Positions 1 to 10,513 of a DNA stretch of 64,000 nt are shown piece by piece. Source of the DNA: JANOSH01 sp031415695 (GTDB lineage: Bacteria; Actinomycetota; Acidimicrobiia; Acidimicrobiales; Ilumatobacteraceae); assembly GCA_031415695.1 (NCBI GenBank), contig JANOSH010000054.1, positions 1-64,000 of the forward strand, given 5' to 3'. The translations under genes were made by a program, and so were the position numbers. The number at the start of each line of letters is the position of its first letter. Within the stretch, counting starts at the first letter, position 1. The notes beneath the pieces are model-generated. The model did not search any database, was not told where the DNA came from, and saw only the letters and a program-made list of their open reading frames with translations.

Positions 1-3000
1 GTCGGTGAAGGTGTAGCTGCCGTCAGACGCTGTGGTGGTGGTGATGGTGGTGTTGTCGGGTTTGGTGAGGGTGATGGTGACGTCTTGGATGCCGGGTTCG
101 CCGGTGCCGGTGACGCCGTTGTTGTTGAGGTCGTTGTAGACGCGTCCTGACAGGGTCGACAGGGTGTCGCCGAAGTTGACGTTGGTAGCACCGCTCAGGC
201 CAAGCGTGACGGGGTGGCTGTCGGGTGTGGTGGGCGAGGTGCTGTAGCCCGTGGGTTGAGTTTCGACCACGGTGTAGTCACCGGCCGGCAGATCGTTGAA
301 CGAATATCCACCCGTTGTCGGATCGCTGGTGGTGGTGGCGATGACGGTTATACCGTCGGAGGCCAACAAAATGATCGTGGTTGAGAGTCGTCCGGTTTCG
401 GTGGTATCGATGATGCCGTCGCGGTTGGTGTCGTAGAACACGGTTCCGGTGATGGTGGTGCCGAGCTCACCGAAGTTGTATGTCGTTCCGTCCTGCCCGG
501 CCGGTACAGCGATCGCGGTGACCGTGTCGGAGCCAAGCGTTCCAGCGAACGTGCCGACCGTGTCACCGCCGTCGTTGTACGCGCTCGGCTGCGTCTCGGT
601 TACTACATATGTCCCGGCAGGAAGGTCCGTGAACGAATAGGTTCCATCCGACGCCGTTGTCGTCGCAACAGTAGAGCTGTCCGGCTTGGTCAACGTCACG
701 GTCGCACCGGCGAGGCCAGGCTCACCGGTATCGAAGCTGCCGTCGCCGTCGAGATCGTTGTAGACCCGGCCTGACACCGTCGAAAGCGTGTCGCCGAAGT
801 TGATATCGGTAGCACCAGTCAGACCAAGGGTGACCGGGTGGCTATTCGGTGTTGCCACCGAGGAGCCATAACCAACCGGCTGCGTCTCAACAACGGTGTA
901 CGCACCGCTACCGAGTCCGGTGAACGAGTAAGCACCCGTCGTCGGATCAGACGTGGTGGCTGCAACTTCCGTCACACCGTCAGCCGCAAGGAGTGTGACG
1001 GTAGTTCCGAGACGCCCCGTCTCGGTAGCGTTGATCACACCGTCACGATTCACGTCGAACCAGACGGTGCCCGAGATGGTAACGCCGACTTCGCCGAAGT
1101 TGTAGCCGCTCTCGGCCGAGTCGATATCGAGCGTGATGGCAGAGACCTTGTCGTTCGCCAAGGTGCCGCCAGCGGAACCGACAGTATCGGCACCATCGAG
1201 GTACGCGCCCGGCTGGGTTTCGACGATCGTGTACAGGCCAGCGGGAAGATCTACGAAGACGTACGAGCCGTCGGCGAGCGTCGTGGTGACAAGATGCACC
1301 ACTGTGTTGTCGAGAGCCACGCCGTCGAGTGTCACCGTCGCACCCGCAATGCCCGGTTCCGTCGACGCTTGCAGGCCGTTGTTGTCACGGTCGACGTACA
1401 CGACACCGGCCAGGATGCTCGGCGAGTCGCCGAAGTCGGCAATCGCAGTGCCGTTTACAGGAACGGTCACCGAAACCACGTCGGGCGTGGTCGAGCCATA
1501 CACGATCGGTGTTGTTTCCTCGACCGTGTATCCGCCATTCGGCAGGCCGGTGAAGGAGTAGTGACCGTTAGAATCGGTCGTTGTCGTTGCAACGACCACA
1601 CCCGCGCTATTACGCAGCGTGATCGTGACTCCGTTGAGCTTGCCCTCGGTGGCACTGATTGCATGATCGCGGTCGGCGTCGAGGTACACCGTTCCAGTGA
1701 TCGAGGCACCGAGTTCGCCGAACAGATAGGCGACACCGTCGGTGGCTACCGGTACGACGATCGATGCGATGACGTCGTTGCCGGTCGTGCCGTTCAACGA
1801 ACCTTCTTTGTCGGTGCCGTCGCCATATGCCAAGGGCTGTGCCTCGGTAAGGGTGTAGGTGCCGGAGAGAAGGTCGGCGAACGAGAACGTGCCGTCCGCC
1901 GCAGAGGTCAAGGTGACCACCGTGCCGGAAGCGGCGCCGCTCGTGCCGGTCAAAGTGACCGTGACACCGGAGATGCCGAGTTCGGTCGCAGCCTTTGTGC
2001 CACTGTTGTCGGCGTCGGAGTACACCGCGCCGGCGAGAGTGGAGAGCGTGTCACCGAAGTTGATGCCGGTAACGCCGGCGGCAGAAACGGTGATGTTCAC
2101 GCTGTTCGGTGTGGAGGAGCCATAACCTGCCGGTTGGGTTTCGCGCACTTCGTACGAGCCAACGGGCACGTTGACAAACACATATGAACCATCCGGGTTC
2201 GTGGTGGTAGTGGCGAAGAGCGTCGCGCCGTTCCACAGTTCCACGGTAGCGCCGCCAAGGCCCTTGTCGGTCGGGTCGATGGTGCTGTTCCGATCACGGT
2301 CGAGATACACGGTGCCGGTCACGATGATGGAGTGTTCACCGAAGTTGTAGCCGGTCGAGTTCGTGCCACCGGTCAGCGCGACAGCGCTGACGGTATCGTT
2401 GGTGACGGTGCCGCCCGAGGTGCCCGCATCGTCACCGGCGTCCGCGAATCCGACGGGCTGGTTCTCGGCGACGGCGTAGGTGCCGGCCTTCAGCTCGGGG
2501 AATGTGTAGGTGCCATTGGCACCGGTGAGCGTGGTGAGTGAGACCGAGGCGCCGGCGGCGTCCGTCCCGGTAAGCGTTACGGTGACGCCGGGAACACCGA
2601 GTTCACCTGTGGTGAAGTCGTCGTTGTTGTTCTGGTCGATGTAGACCCGGCCGGCGAGCGCGCCGAGCGTGTCGCCGAAGTCGACGCCGGTGACGCCCGA
2701 GGGCGGCACGGTGATGGCGCGGGAGTTGGGTGTCGAGGACCCGTAGCCGGTCGGCTGCGTCTCGACAATGCTGTAGTCGCCGTACGGAATTCCCTCGAAC
2801 AGGTACCGGCCGGTGCCGTCGGTTGTCGTCGTGGCCACGACCGCGCCGGCGCTGTTGAGCAGGGTGATCGTCTTGCCGGCCAAGCCGGGTTCACCGGTCT
2901 GGATGGTGCCGTTCTGGTCTTTGTCATACCAGACCGTGCCACGAATCGTCGTGCCGATCTCACCGAACAGATAACCGGTCGCCGCGGTGTCAGCCGGCAG

Positions 3001-6000
3001 TACCAGATCGCTGACGATGTCCTTCGGGTCGTCGCGCAACGCTGCGGCACCGATCGAGCCCATGGTGTCTTCGCCATCGCTGTAGCCGGTAGGCTGCAGT
3101 TCTTCGATGCGGTACGTTCCGCCCAACAAGCTGTCGAACGAGTAGGAGCCGTCGGCCGCCGTCGTGAGCGTACGAACGACCGGCGTGCCACCGGCATCGT
3201 TACCGGTGAGGGTGACCGATGCTCCAGCGATGCCGGGTTCACCGGCATCGCGGATTCCGTTCTTGTTCACGTCGACGAACACTGCGCCGGCAACGGACGA
3301 TGACGTCTCGCCGAAGTTGACCCCGGCGAGGCCGGAGGTGGGAACGGTGACCGGTTGCGAGTTCGGCGTCGATGATCCGTAGCCGGCCGGTTGTGCTTCT
3401 TCGACGGTGTAGTTGCCCGCGGTGATGTTGGCGAACATGTACGAGCCGTCGGGCAGTGTGGTGGTGGTCGCGACCGTGGCGCCACCCGAGTCTTTGAGCG
3501 TGACCGTGATGCCGCCGAGCGTTGACTCGCCCGGGTCCTTTACGCCGTCACGATCGGCATCAACGAACACGGTTCCTGACACGAAGGCTGGGATCTCGCC
3601 GAAGTTGTAGGCGGTCGCAGCCTGACCGGCGCCAAGGGCCACCGAGCTGATCACATCGTTGGCCACCGTTCCACCGGCGCTGCCGGCGGCGTCGAGGCCA
3701 TCGCCGAATGCCGTGGGCTGGGTCTCGGTGACGGTGTACGAACCGGCGAGCAGATCGGGGAATGTGTAGGTGCCGTCGGTAGCCGTTGTGATGACCACCG
3801 GAGTGATTGGTGACCCACCGGTTGGCGTACCTGTGAGTGTGACAGTAACGCTGCCGATGCCCGATTCGCCCGGGTCGGGGACGCCATTCTGGTTGAGATC
3901 GCGGTAGACCTTGCCCGAGAGTGAGCCGAACGTTTCGCCGAAATCGACGCCGGTCAGACCAGTGGTCGAAAGCGTGACGGCCCGAACGTTCGGGGTGGAG
4001 CTGCCGTAGAGCGACGGCTGGGTTTCGGTGACCGTGTAGTTGCCGGCCAGCAGGTTGCCGAACGTGTAGGCACCAGTCGTGGGATCTGACGTGGTGGTGG
4101 CGATGACCGCACCAGTCGAATCGGTGAGCGTGAGAGTCACCCCGCCGATGCCGGCGTCGCCCGCACCGTCTTTGGTGCCGTTGGCGTTATGGTCGCCGAA
4201 TACCGTGCCCGAGATTGCGGTACGACGCTCGCCAAACAGATTGCCGCTGGAGGTGCTGCCGGCGGTCAGCGTGACCCCAAACGTGTCGGCGGCCGGGGCG
4301 GTGGCTCCGCCCGTGCCCGGAAGTTCCTGGCCATCGGCGTAGGCCGTCGGCTGGGTCTCCACGACGGTGTACGCGCCTGCGGCCAGGCCGCCGAACGACC
4401 AGTTGCCGGTGGCGTCGGTGAGCGTGGTGGCGATGATGGCTCCGCCAGAGTTCTTCAGGCTGATCGTCACACCGGCGATGCCGGGTTCGCCACTGGCGGC
4501 CTGGGAGTTGCTGTTGTCGAGGTCTTCGTACACCTTGCCCGACACCGAGGCACCGAGTTCACCGAAGTTGTACCCGGCCAGGCCGTTGGCCGGCATGGCG
4601 AAGATTTCGAAGGTCTCGTTGACCGGAGCGGTTCCGCCACCGGGCCCAACCTGTTCGGTGCCGTCACCGTACGCAACGGGTTGCGTCTCAACGACCCGGT
4701 ACCTCGCATAGCTCTGGTCGGGCGTGACGCCCGACGCAGCGCCGATGACCGTCGTGACCAGGCCGGAGAACGACCACGCACCGCTGGCGTTGGTGGTCGT
4801 TGTTGTTGAGTTCACCCAGTTCACCGAAGTCACCGACGTCGGGAAAAGCCATTGAACGCCAGGCCAGAGGCACAGGTTGCCGTAAGCCGCGCTATAGTAG
4901 GAGCTGACATAGCCCGCCGGGCAGACGATGACGTTGTTCTCGGCGTGCTGAAGGGTGAGGGTCACACCGGCGATTCCGGGCTCGCCGGAGTCACGCGTGC
5001 CACTGGCGTTAGCGTCCACATACACGGTGCCTGACCAGATGGTGCCACCCTCGCCGAAGTTGTTGCCGGTCGCGTCGGTTCCGGCGGCCAGCACAATCGC
5101 CGAGATGGTGTCGTTGGTTGCGATGTTGCCGCCGGAGGTGCCAGCGGTCTCGGCCTTGTCGGTGTAGCCCGCAGGCTGCGTTTCCACAACGCTGTACGTG
5201 CCCGCGGCGAGCCCGAAGAACGAGTAGGTCCCGTCGCTCGCAGTCGTCGTGGTTGCGACCGTGGCACCGGCGGCGTTCTTCAACGTGATGGTGACGTTAC
5301 CCACGCCGCCTTCACCGGCCGTGTAGGCGTTGTTCGCGTCGGTGTCCATGTAGACACGGCCAGCGATGGAGCTCGCCTTCTCACCGAAGTTCTGATCGGT
5401 CACGTTCGCACCAGCCGGAACGTTCAACGACGCGATCGTGTTGGCGGTCGTGCTGCCATATGCCGCAGGTTGCGTCTCGACGATGTCGTACAAGCCGGCC
5501 GGCACGTTCGGGAATGAGTACGAGCCGTCGGCCGCGGTGGTCGTGGTAGCGATCGTTGCGCCAGTGGCGTGATCTTTCAGCGTGACAGTTACCGTCGTTG
5601 CCGGAAGGGCTGCTTCGGTACCGTTCTTGAAGCCGTCAGCATTGGTGTCGAGGTAGACCGCGCCCGAAACTATCGCGCCGCGTTCGCCGAAGTTGTACGC
5701 CGTCGCTGAAGAGGCACCGAGTGTGAGGGTAATGGCGTCATTGGTTGCCGTTCCGCCGGCCGAGCCCACCGTGTCGAGCCCGTCGCCGTAGGCCGCCGGC
5801 TGCGCTTCGGTCACCGTGTAGGTTCCGGGAAGCAAGCCGAGGAACGAGTACGAGCCATCGGCCGCCGTGGTGGTGGTAACCGACACCGGTGCGCCGTTCG
5901 TGGTCGTACCGGACAGCGCTACGGTCACGCCGCCGATGCCCACTTCTGCTGCACCCGACTTGATGCCGTCATGGTTCGCGTCGAGGTACACCGTTCCGCT

Positions 6001-6650
6001 GAGACTGGTCTGGCTCTCACCGAAGTTGTATCCCGTGGCCGCAGTTCCGTTCGTGAGCGTAATGGCTGATATCACGTCGGTGCCGGCCGCACCGGCCGTG
6101 CCGCCTGATGTGCCAACGGTTTCGTTGCTGTCGGCGAATGCGCCAGGCTGAACTTCAGAAACCGAGTATGTTCCGCCGGGCAGACCGGCGAATGAGTAGG
6201 TGCCGTTCGCGGCAGTGACTGCGGTCGCGCTGACCGGACGGCCCGAAGCGTCGGTACCGGTTAGGTAGACGGTCACGCCACCAATGCCGGTGTCGCCGGT
6301 GTTGAGCGAGCCACCACGGTCGACGTCATTATAGACGGTGCCGCTGACGGAGCCGAGGGTGTCGCCGAAGTTCTGGTTGTTCAGACCCGTGGCCGGAACC
6401 GCTACCGAGCTGATGACGTTCGCCGTCGACGAGCCGTAGCCAGTCGGCTGTGTCTCAGTGATGGTGTAGTTGCCTGCCGCCAACCCGTCGAAACGGTAGG
6501 TGCCGTCGGAACCGGTGGTCGTGGTGACTGTGGAGCCGTCGGGCTTCGTGAGGGTGACGGTTACACCGGGCAGACCAATTTCGCCGGCGTCGATGACGCC
6601 ATCGCGGTCGGTATCGGCCCACACAGTGCCGGTGATGAAGGTGGTAACGA
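1..6650 (-). repeat. Array of about 20 SdrD/Cna-B-like coding repeats with a two-unit higher-order period
   Basis: The NFG(E/D) ends of the repeats fall near 6361, 6015, 5688, 5385, 5053, 4559, 4232, 3940, 3598, 3310, 2961, 2680, 2336, 2050, 1719, 1429, 1090, 798, 464 and 168. From 4232 to 168 the spacing strictly alternates between about 281-296 and 331-349 bases. The ancestral duplicated unit there is therefore a pair of domains of about 630 bases. One repeat (about 4560-5050) is longer by about 160 bases and carries a Cys/Trp/Tyr-rich insert. Confidence 0.85.
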
Positions 6651-7437
6651 TGGGCGCCGACATGGTGAACATGTACGGGAAGTACTGATCGCCCGCGGTC
6701 GTGAACTTGAGCAGCACCTGGGTGTCACCCGGATTCACGAGACCCGGCGGGATGTCGATGCTCTTGGTATCGATACCAAAGGTGTTCGGGAAGTTCGGAT
6801 TGAGGGCGCCCTGAACAGTCGACTGGTAGAAGTTGTTGGTAATCACCGGCGTGGTGCGGGGGTCGGACATAGCGGTGTTGTTCACCAACAACTGGTCACC
6901 TTGAATGGCCTGGTCGCCTTCCAGCACCGCAACACCGATTCGAGTCACGCCGGCGGCAATGGTGAAGCCGCTGAGCGTCGTGATGGTCGCAGCATCCTTG
7001 GCACCCTGGCCAACAAAGCCGTCGAACATCAGGACTTGGCGGATCTTTGGCGCGTATGTCGCGTTGGCCGAGGGGTACGACCACACGACACCGAGCGTGA
7101 ACCCGGCGGCGCAGTTGTAGCCCGTCGGCGACCAAACGTTTGCGACCGTGAGGTCGAGGTTGGTGCCCGTCGCCTGCGAGCCGAGAAGCGTGGTCACGTC
7201 ACGCGACGCGACGTAATGGCGGCCGCCGTTGGTCGGGCTGAGGTCTTGCGAGTAGCGCTCAGGAGTAAAGGTGCCGAGCGTGGTTCCGTTGATCGCCGCC
7301 TTGATGGCGTTCGTGGCCGGTGTGCCGCCGACGGCTGGGAGCACAGTCGGGAGCACGTTGCCCGAGTTGGGGCGTGAGCCGTTACATGCTGTGATCGGCT
7401 GACCGTTCAACTGGATGGCCTGACCGGTGTTGCCGCC
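1..7437 (-). CDS. Body of giant SdrD/Cna-B-like repeat surface protein (partial at window edge)
   Basis: Downstream of the TAG the same frame stays open for 2,479 codons to position 1 with no other stop, which I checked codon by codon, so the frame is clearly coding. It first completes the non-repeat head (to about 6650) and then carries about 20 Ig-like repeats of the SdrD_B/Cna-B type. Each repeat runs G-x-V-(Y/W)-x-D-x-(D/N)-x-(D/N)-G near its start, then PGVTVTL, G-x-Y-x-F, YTVTETQP, and ends in (Y)NFG(E/D). Such repeats form stalks of cell-surface adhesins or S-layer-associated proteins. The C-terminus, with any sortase signal or other anchor, lies outside the window, so the mode of attachment cannot be seen. 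With its 134-residue N-terminal piece at least 2,600 residues are visible. If the stop is real, this part would need readthrough or internal initiation. Confidence 0.75.
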
Positions 7438-7842
7438 CTACCAGAGCCGAGCCTTCAAGACAGTGGCGCCCGGCGGAACCTTGTATCGAATGGTGCCGGA
7501 GTTGAACGTCGACGAGTCGCTATCCACGTCGTTGTAGCGCATGGTGAACGAGTCATTGGTATAGGTGGTGGCGAGACCGCTCGCGTTCGACGCCTGACCA
7601 GCGAGACACACCGAGTCGCCGACTGGACACGTCATAACGGTGTTGCCGGCCACGATGTAGTCGCCGTAGATCGCCTGGTTGAAATCGGGCGTAAACGGCG
7701 TGACCACTGCGGCCGACGCCGGCGATGCACCGACCGCAAGGCTGCCGACCAGTACCGCCAAAATCGCGCCAAACGTGGCCAGGCGAGTCCCGAGGCTCCT
7801 TGCGCAACGACCAACCCAACTGTTGCAAAGTACCATGCTCAT
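7438..7842 (-). CDS. N-terminal part of giant SdrD-repeat secreted protein, ended by in-frame TAG
   Basis: This is the first 134 residues of a very large exported protein whose body continues in the same frame after a TAG at 7440-7438. Residues about 15-45 form a Sec signal peptide (basic stretch, hydrophobic core LAVLVGSLAVG, then ASPASA before AVV). The ATG at 7842 was chosen because a GGGAG ribosome-binding site lies 8-9 bases upstream; an earlier in-frame ATG at 7902 would place extra polar residues before the signal. The region after the signal resembles the non-repeat head found before SdrD-type repeats. The last residues, ATVLKARLW, precede the stop and are followed in frame by GGNTGQ. 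Related head domains typically read LYWGG here, so the stop probably replaces a Trp codon (TGG to TAG). It may be a genuine nonsense mutation, a strain variant or a base error. Confidence 0.7.
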   Translation of the reverse strand: MSMVLCNSWVGRCARSLGTRLATFGAILAVLVGSLAVGASPASAAVVTPFTPDFNQAIYGDYIVAGNTVMTCPVGDSVCLAGQASNASGLATTYTNDSFTMRYNDVDSDSSTFNSGTIRYKVPPGATVLKARLW

Positions 7843-8038
7843 GTCTGCTCCCGACCACGTTCCGTGAGATGTCTCTCTCGCTGGTCGGCATGGAGTGTTC
7901 AAAGACGAGAAAAAGACCCGAATTGTTTGAAATCTTTACAATCCAGCGCCCAGCCGGCTCTGGGAAACGTCTCAAGCACATTGGGGTATGAACTTTACCG
8001 CACGTTTCAGCTAATTAGTTCGACACGCATCGTGAACA

Positions 8039-8061
8039 CTCAACCTGTAGTTGAGGTTGAG
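8039..8061. terminator. Hairpin downstream of cofE, possible terminator
   Basis: An 8-bp perfect inverted repeat (CTCAACCT and AGGTTGAG) with a 7-base loop sits 10 bases past the cofE stop. No T-run follows it, so termination is only a possibility. Confidence 0.3.
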
Positions 8062-8071
8062 AAATGGCCCT

Positions 8072-8860
8072 CTAGTACTGCTTGTCGGGCGCGGCGTACA
8101 GATCCATGTGGGCGGGCCAGATGAGATCCTTGGCCGACCCGTCGCCAGTCACATGGCGGGCTCCACGGATCACGACCACCGGCCAACCCTCGGCTGCTTC
8201 ACCCGTAACCATCCCCGCGGCTGACGCCAACTGATCGGCGAGTGGAATATCGGTAGCCAACAGGACTCGCCCAAACAAGTCTGCTTCGCCCCGCTGGATG
8301 ACAAGGGGAGTAAGCCCCGACACGCCAATGGCCACCCCGATATTGCCCTTGCGGAAGGGTCGACCGTGGGTATCGCTGAGCACGACGGCCACACGCACAC
8401 CGCTGTCGATCTCGAGGTGATCGCGAATATCGCGGGCCGATCGGTCGGGGTCCTTTGGAAGCAACAACACAAGATCGTCGTTGTGATGGCCAAGGTTCGA
8501 GTGGTCGAGCCCGGCGTTAGCCGACACAAATCCCAACCGATGGCGCACAAGCAAAACATCCTGGCGAGCGCGGCTTACTTCGGTTGATTCGCGAAGCACC
8601 ATTTCGACAAAGTGACTCTCCTTGCCGGTGAGAGCCGACAGCGCTTCGGCGCGTTCGGACACCGTGAGTTTGGTGACGTCGTAGACCTGACCCTCAGCCT
8701 TCGACACGATCTTGCTGGTGACCACCACCACGTCGCCGTCCTGCAACACCACCTCGTTGAGCCCTAAGGCACCGACGATTTGCTCGGCCAAATTGTCGCC
8801 CGGCTTCACCATTGGGAAATGGTGAAGCGGCATGAGGGTTACTGATCCGGATGGAGGCAC
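8072..8860 (-). CDS. cofE: Coenzyme F420-0:L-glutamate ligase (CofE/FbiB-N family)
   Basis: This enzyme adds glutamate residues to F420-0, using GTP in characterised members, to make the oligoglutamate tail of the deazaflavin cofactor. The family is recognised from DGDVVVVTSKIVSKAEG near the N-terminus, SRARQDVLLVRHRLGFVSANAGLDHSN in the middle, and VVLSDTHGRPFRKGNIGVAIG with the Asp/Thr/Arg residues expected at the nucleotide and metal site. At 262 residues it is a stand-alone CofE. The nitroreductase-like second domain of mycobacterial FbiB is absent. An internal ATG at 8833 (MPLHHFPMVKPGDNL) is an equally good start. It is divergent from the SDR gene beginning at 8903, so the two share a promoter region. 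No other F420 biosynthesis gene is in the window. Confidence 0.88.
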   Translation of the reverse strand: MPPSGSVTLMPLHHFPMVKPGDNLAEQIVGALGLNEVVLQDGDVVVVTSKIVSKAEGQVYDVTKLTVSERAEALSALTGKESHFVEMVLRESTEVSRARQDVLLVRHRLGFVSANAGLDHSNLGHHNDDLVLLLPKDPDRSARDIRDHLEIDSGVRVAVVLSDTHGRPFRKGNIGVAIGVSGLTPLVIQRGEADLFGRVLLATDIPLADQLASAAGMVTGEAAEGWPVVVIRGARHVTGDGSAKDLIWPAHMDLYAAPDKQY

Positions 8861-8902
8861 CCCAACAGTCTCGCCCGTGGTGTGCCTGCGTACACTGCTT
8901 TC

Positions 8903-9772
8903 ATGGGGGAACTTGAAAGCAAGCGAATCGTTGTAACCGGGTCGTCTCGGGGGCTAGGCCGTGGCTTCGCCCGGGCAGTAGCTGCGGCCGGTGCGAAGGT
9001 CGTCATCAACGGAACGAACGCCGAGGTGCTGGCAGATACCGAAGCCGAGATCCGTCACGCCGGCGGTCATGTTGTTGCAGTGTGCGGGTCGGTCGCCGAC
9101 GATGGCGTTGCCGAGGAACTGGTGTCCACCTGTGTAAGTACGTTCGGGGGCATTGATGTCGTGGTCAACAACGCGGGCATCGTTCGTGATCGAACGCTTA
9201 TGAAAATGACCCCGACCGAGTTCGACGAGGTGGTGGCGGTGAACCTGCGTGGCACGTGGTCGGTCAGTCGCCACGCCGCGGCCGCCATGAAAGACGCCGG
9301 AGGCGGCCTGCTACTACAAATCATCTCGGGTTCGGCGTTCGTTGGCTCGGTTGGCCAGACCAATTACGCTGCGTCAAAAGCCGGTGTGATGGGAATGTTG
9401 TACGCATGGGACGGCGAACTTTCCCGCTTCGGCATCCGCACCAACGCTCTGTGGCCGATCGGCGAAACCGACATGACCCAGGTGGTCTTCGATGGCGCTC
9501 GGGCCCGGGCTGAAGCTGCTGGAACGTCGCCGCCGACGCCAAGCGAATTGGGATTTGGTACTCCCGCCACTATCGCCCCGGTCGTGGTGTACCTCTGCAG
9601 CGAACGCGCCGCGCACCTGCGCAGCCAACTCGTCACCTTCAACGGGTCCAAGCTTGCCTTGTGGCAGCATCCGCGTGAAGTGTGGGAGCAGCGCCAAACG
9701 GCGTGGACGGTCGACGAGATCGCCGCTGCATTGTCGGGCGCCGACGAGAAGGTTTTTCGCCCTCGCTTCTAG
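8903..9772 (+). CDS. SDR family oxidoreductase
   Basis: This is a classical short-chain dehydrogenase/reductase, 289 residues. It has the Rossmann glycine motif TGSSRGLG near residue 13, NNAG in the core, and the catalytic Ser plus Tyr-x-x-x-Lys in SGSAFVGSVGQTNYAASK. The ATG at 8903 was preferred to an in-frame GTG at 8882 because the motif spacing from 8903 fits the family. The C-terminal tail beyond residue 240 (QHPREVWEQRQTAWTVDEIAAAL) is typical of SDRs that act on acyl-CoA or hydroxyacyl substrates, but the substrate is not determinable. It stands alone between divergent cofE and the convergent zinc-ribbon gene. Confidence 0.85.
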   Translation: MGELESKRIVVTGSSRGLGRGFARAVAAAGAKVVINGTNAEVLADTEAEIRHAGGHVVAVCGSVADDGVAEELVSTCVSTFGGIDVVVNNAGIVRDRTLMKMTPTEFDEVVAVNLRGTWSVSRHAAAAMKDAGGGLLLQIISGSAFVGSVGQTNYAASKAGVMGMLYAWDGELSRFGIRTNALWPIGETDMTQVVFDGARARAEAAGTSPPTPSELGFGTPATIAPVVVYLCSERAAHLRSQLVTFNGSKLALWQHPREVWEQRQTAWTVDEIAAALSGADEKVFRPRF

Positions 9773-9774
9773 GT

Positions 9775-9942
9775 CTATTCGTACGGTTCGGGTAACACCA
9801 GATCCCACCGGTCTCGACAGTCCTCGCAGCGGTAGGCAACCACGTCGCCAGGTTCCCACTCGCCGTCTTCACGTGCTGCGCTCAACAAGAACGCCCTCCC
9901 ACCGCAATCAATACACACGATCTCGGGCTCCGGCACCAGCAT
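9775..9942 (-). CDS. Small zinc-ribbon protein, 55 residues
   Basis: A short minus-strand frame encodes a 55-residue acidic protein with two CxxC knuckles, CIDCG at residues 10-14 and CEDC at 39-42, plus aromatic residues around the second (WDLVLPEPYE at the end). This is the layout of a single zinc ribbon. It lies in the otherwise unexplained 211-base gap between the SDR gene and rsmD, with its stop 2 bases beyond the SDR stop, and it is divergent from rsmD. The ribosome-binding site is weak. Function is unknown. The cysteine spacing and the tight fit in the gap are the main reasons to believe it. Confidence 0.6.
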   Translation of the reverse strand: MLVPEPEIVCIDCGGRAFLLSAAREDGEWEPGDVVAYRCEDCRDRWDLVLPEPYE

Positions 9943-9983
9943 TCGTCGAGTCTCGCAGGTGCCGCGGCCGGTATTGTGTACAG

Positions 9984-10493
9984 GTGCGCGTCATAGCTGG
10001 AACAGCCAAGGGTCGCCGGCTTATTGCCCCTGCGGGTCACGAGACACGGCCTACCACCGACATGACCCGCGGGGCAGTTTTCAACTCGCTGGTGAGCTAC
10101 GGCGTACTCGAGGATGCTCGCGCCATCGACCTGTACGCCGGTTCGGGCGCTGTGGGTATCGAGGCGATTAGTCGCGGGGCCAGTCATGTCACGTTCGTCG
10201 ACTCGTCGCGTCGTGCCACCGATGCCATCGCAACAAACGTCGAGAACTGTCGCTTTCTCGAACAAGCTCAGATTCTCACCGCCGATGCGTCGCGAATCGA
10301 TCTAGCGGGGTACGACGTGTTGTTCATCGACCCGCCGTACCAATTCACCGACTGGCCGACGCTGCTCGCTCGCATCCCGGCCGGATTCGTCGTTGCCGAG
10401 TCGGGCAGAACGGTTGAGCCGCCCGACGGCTGGCAGGAGCTCCGGCGTCAAAAGTACGGCCGGGCATGGGTGTCATTCCTCGAACGCGAGTAA
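9984..10493 (+). CDS. rsmD: 16S rRNA (guanine(966)-N(2))-methyltransferase RsmD
   Basis: This SAM-dependent enzyme methylates G966 of 16S rRNA during 30S assembly. The 169-residue protein begins MRVIAGTAKGRRL at a GTG. It has TRPTTDMTRGAVFNSL, the SAM-binding loop DLYAGSGAVGIEAISRGA, and the catalytic DPPY motif. These are diagnostic for RsmD, and the length matches the family. It is followed after 20 bases by coaD, the usual partner in many bacteria, and probably heads a four-gene unit through DUF177. Confidence 0.93.
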   Translation: MRVIAGTAKGRRLIAPAGHETRPTTDMTRGAVFNSLVSYGVLEDARAIDLYAGSGAVGIEAISRGASHVTFVDSSRRATDAIATNVENCRFLEQAQILTADASRIDLAGYDVLFIDPPYQFTDWPTLLARIPAGFVVAESGRTVEPPDGWQELRRQKYGRAWVSFLERE

Positions 10494-10513
10494 GCCAGAC
10501 GTAGACTACTGGC

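Noticed and set aside
838..2187. Long plus-strand open frame of 449 codons
   Set aside because: It is the exact antisense of the Thr/Val/Gly-rich repeats of the giant surface protein. Its Arg/Gly/Cys-rich translation has no domain, and it exists because these codons rarely give stops in antisense.
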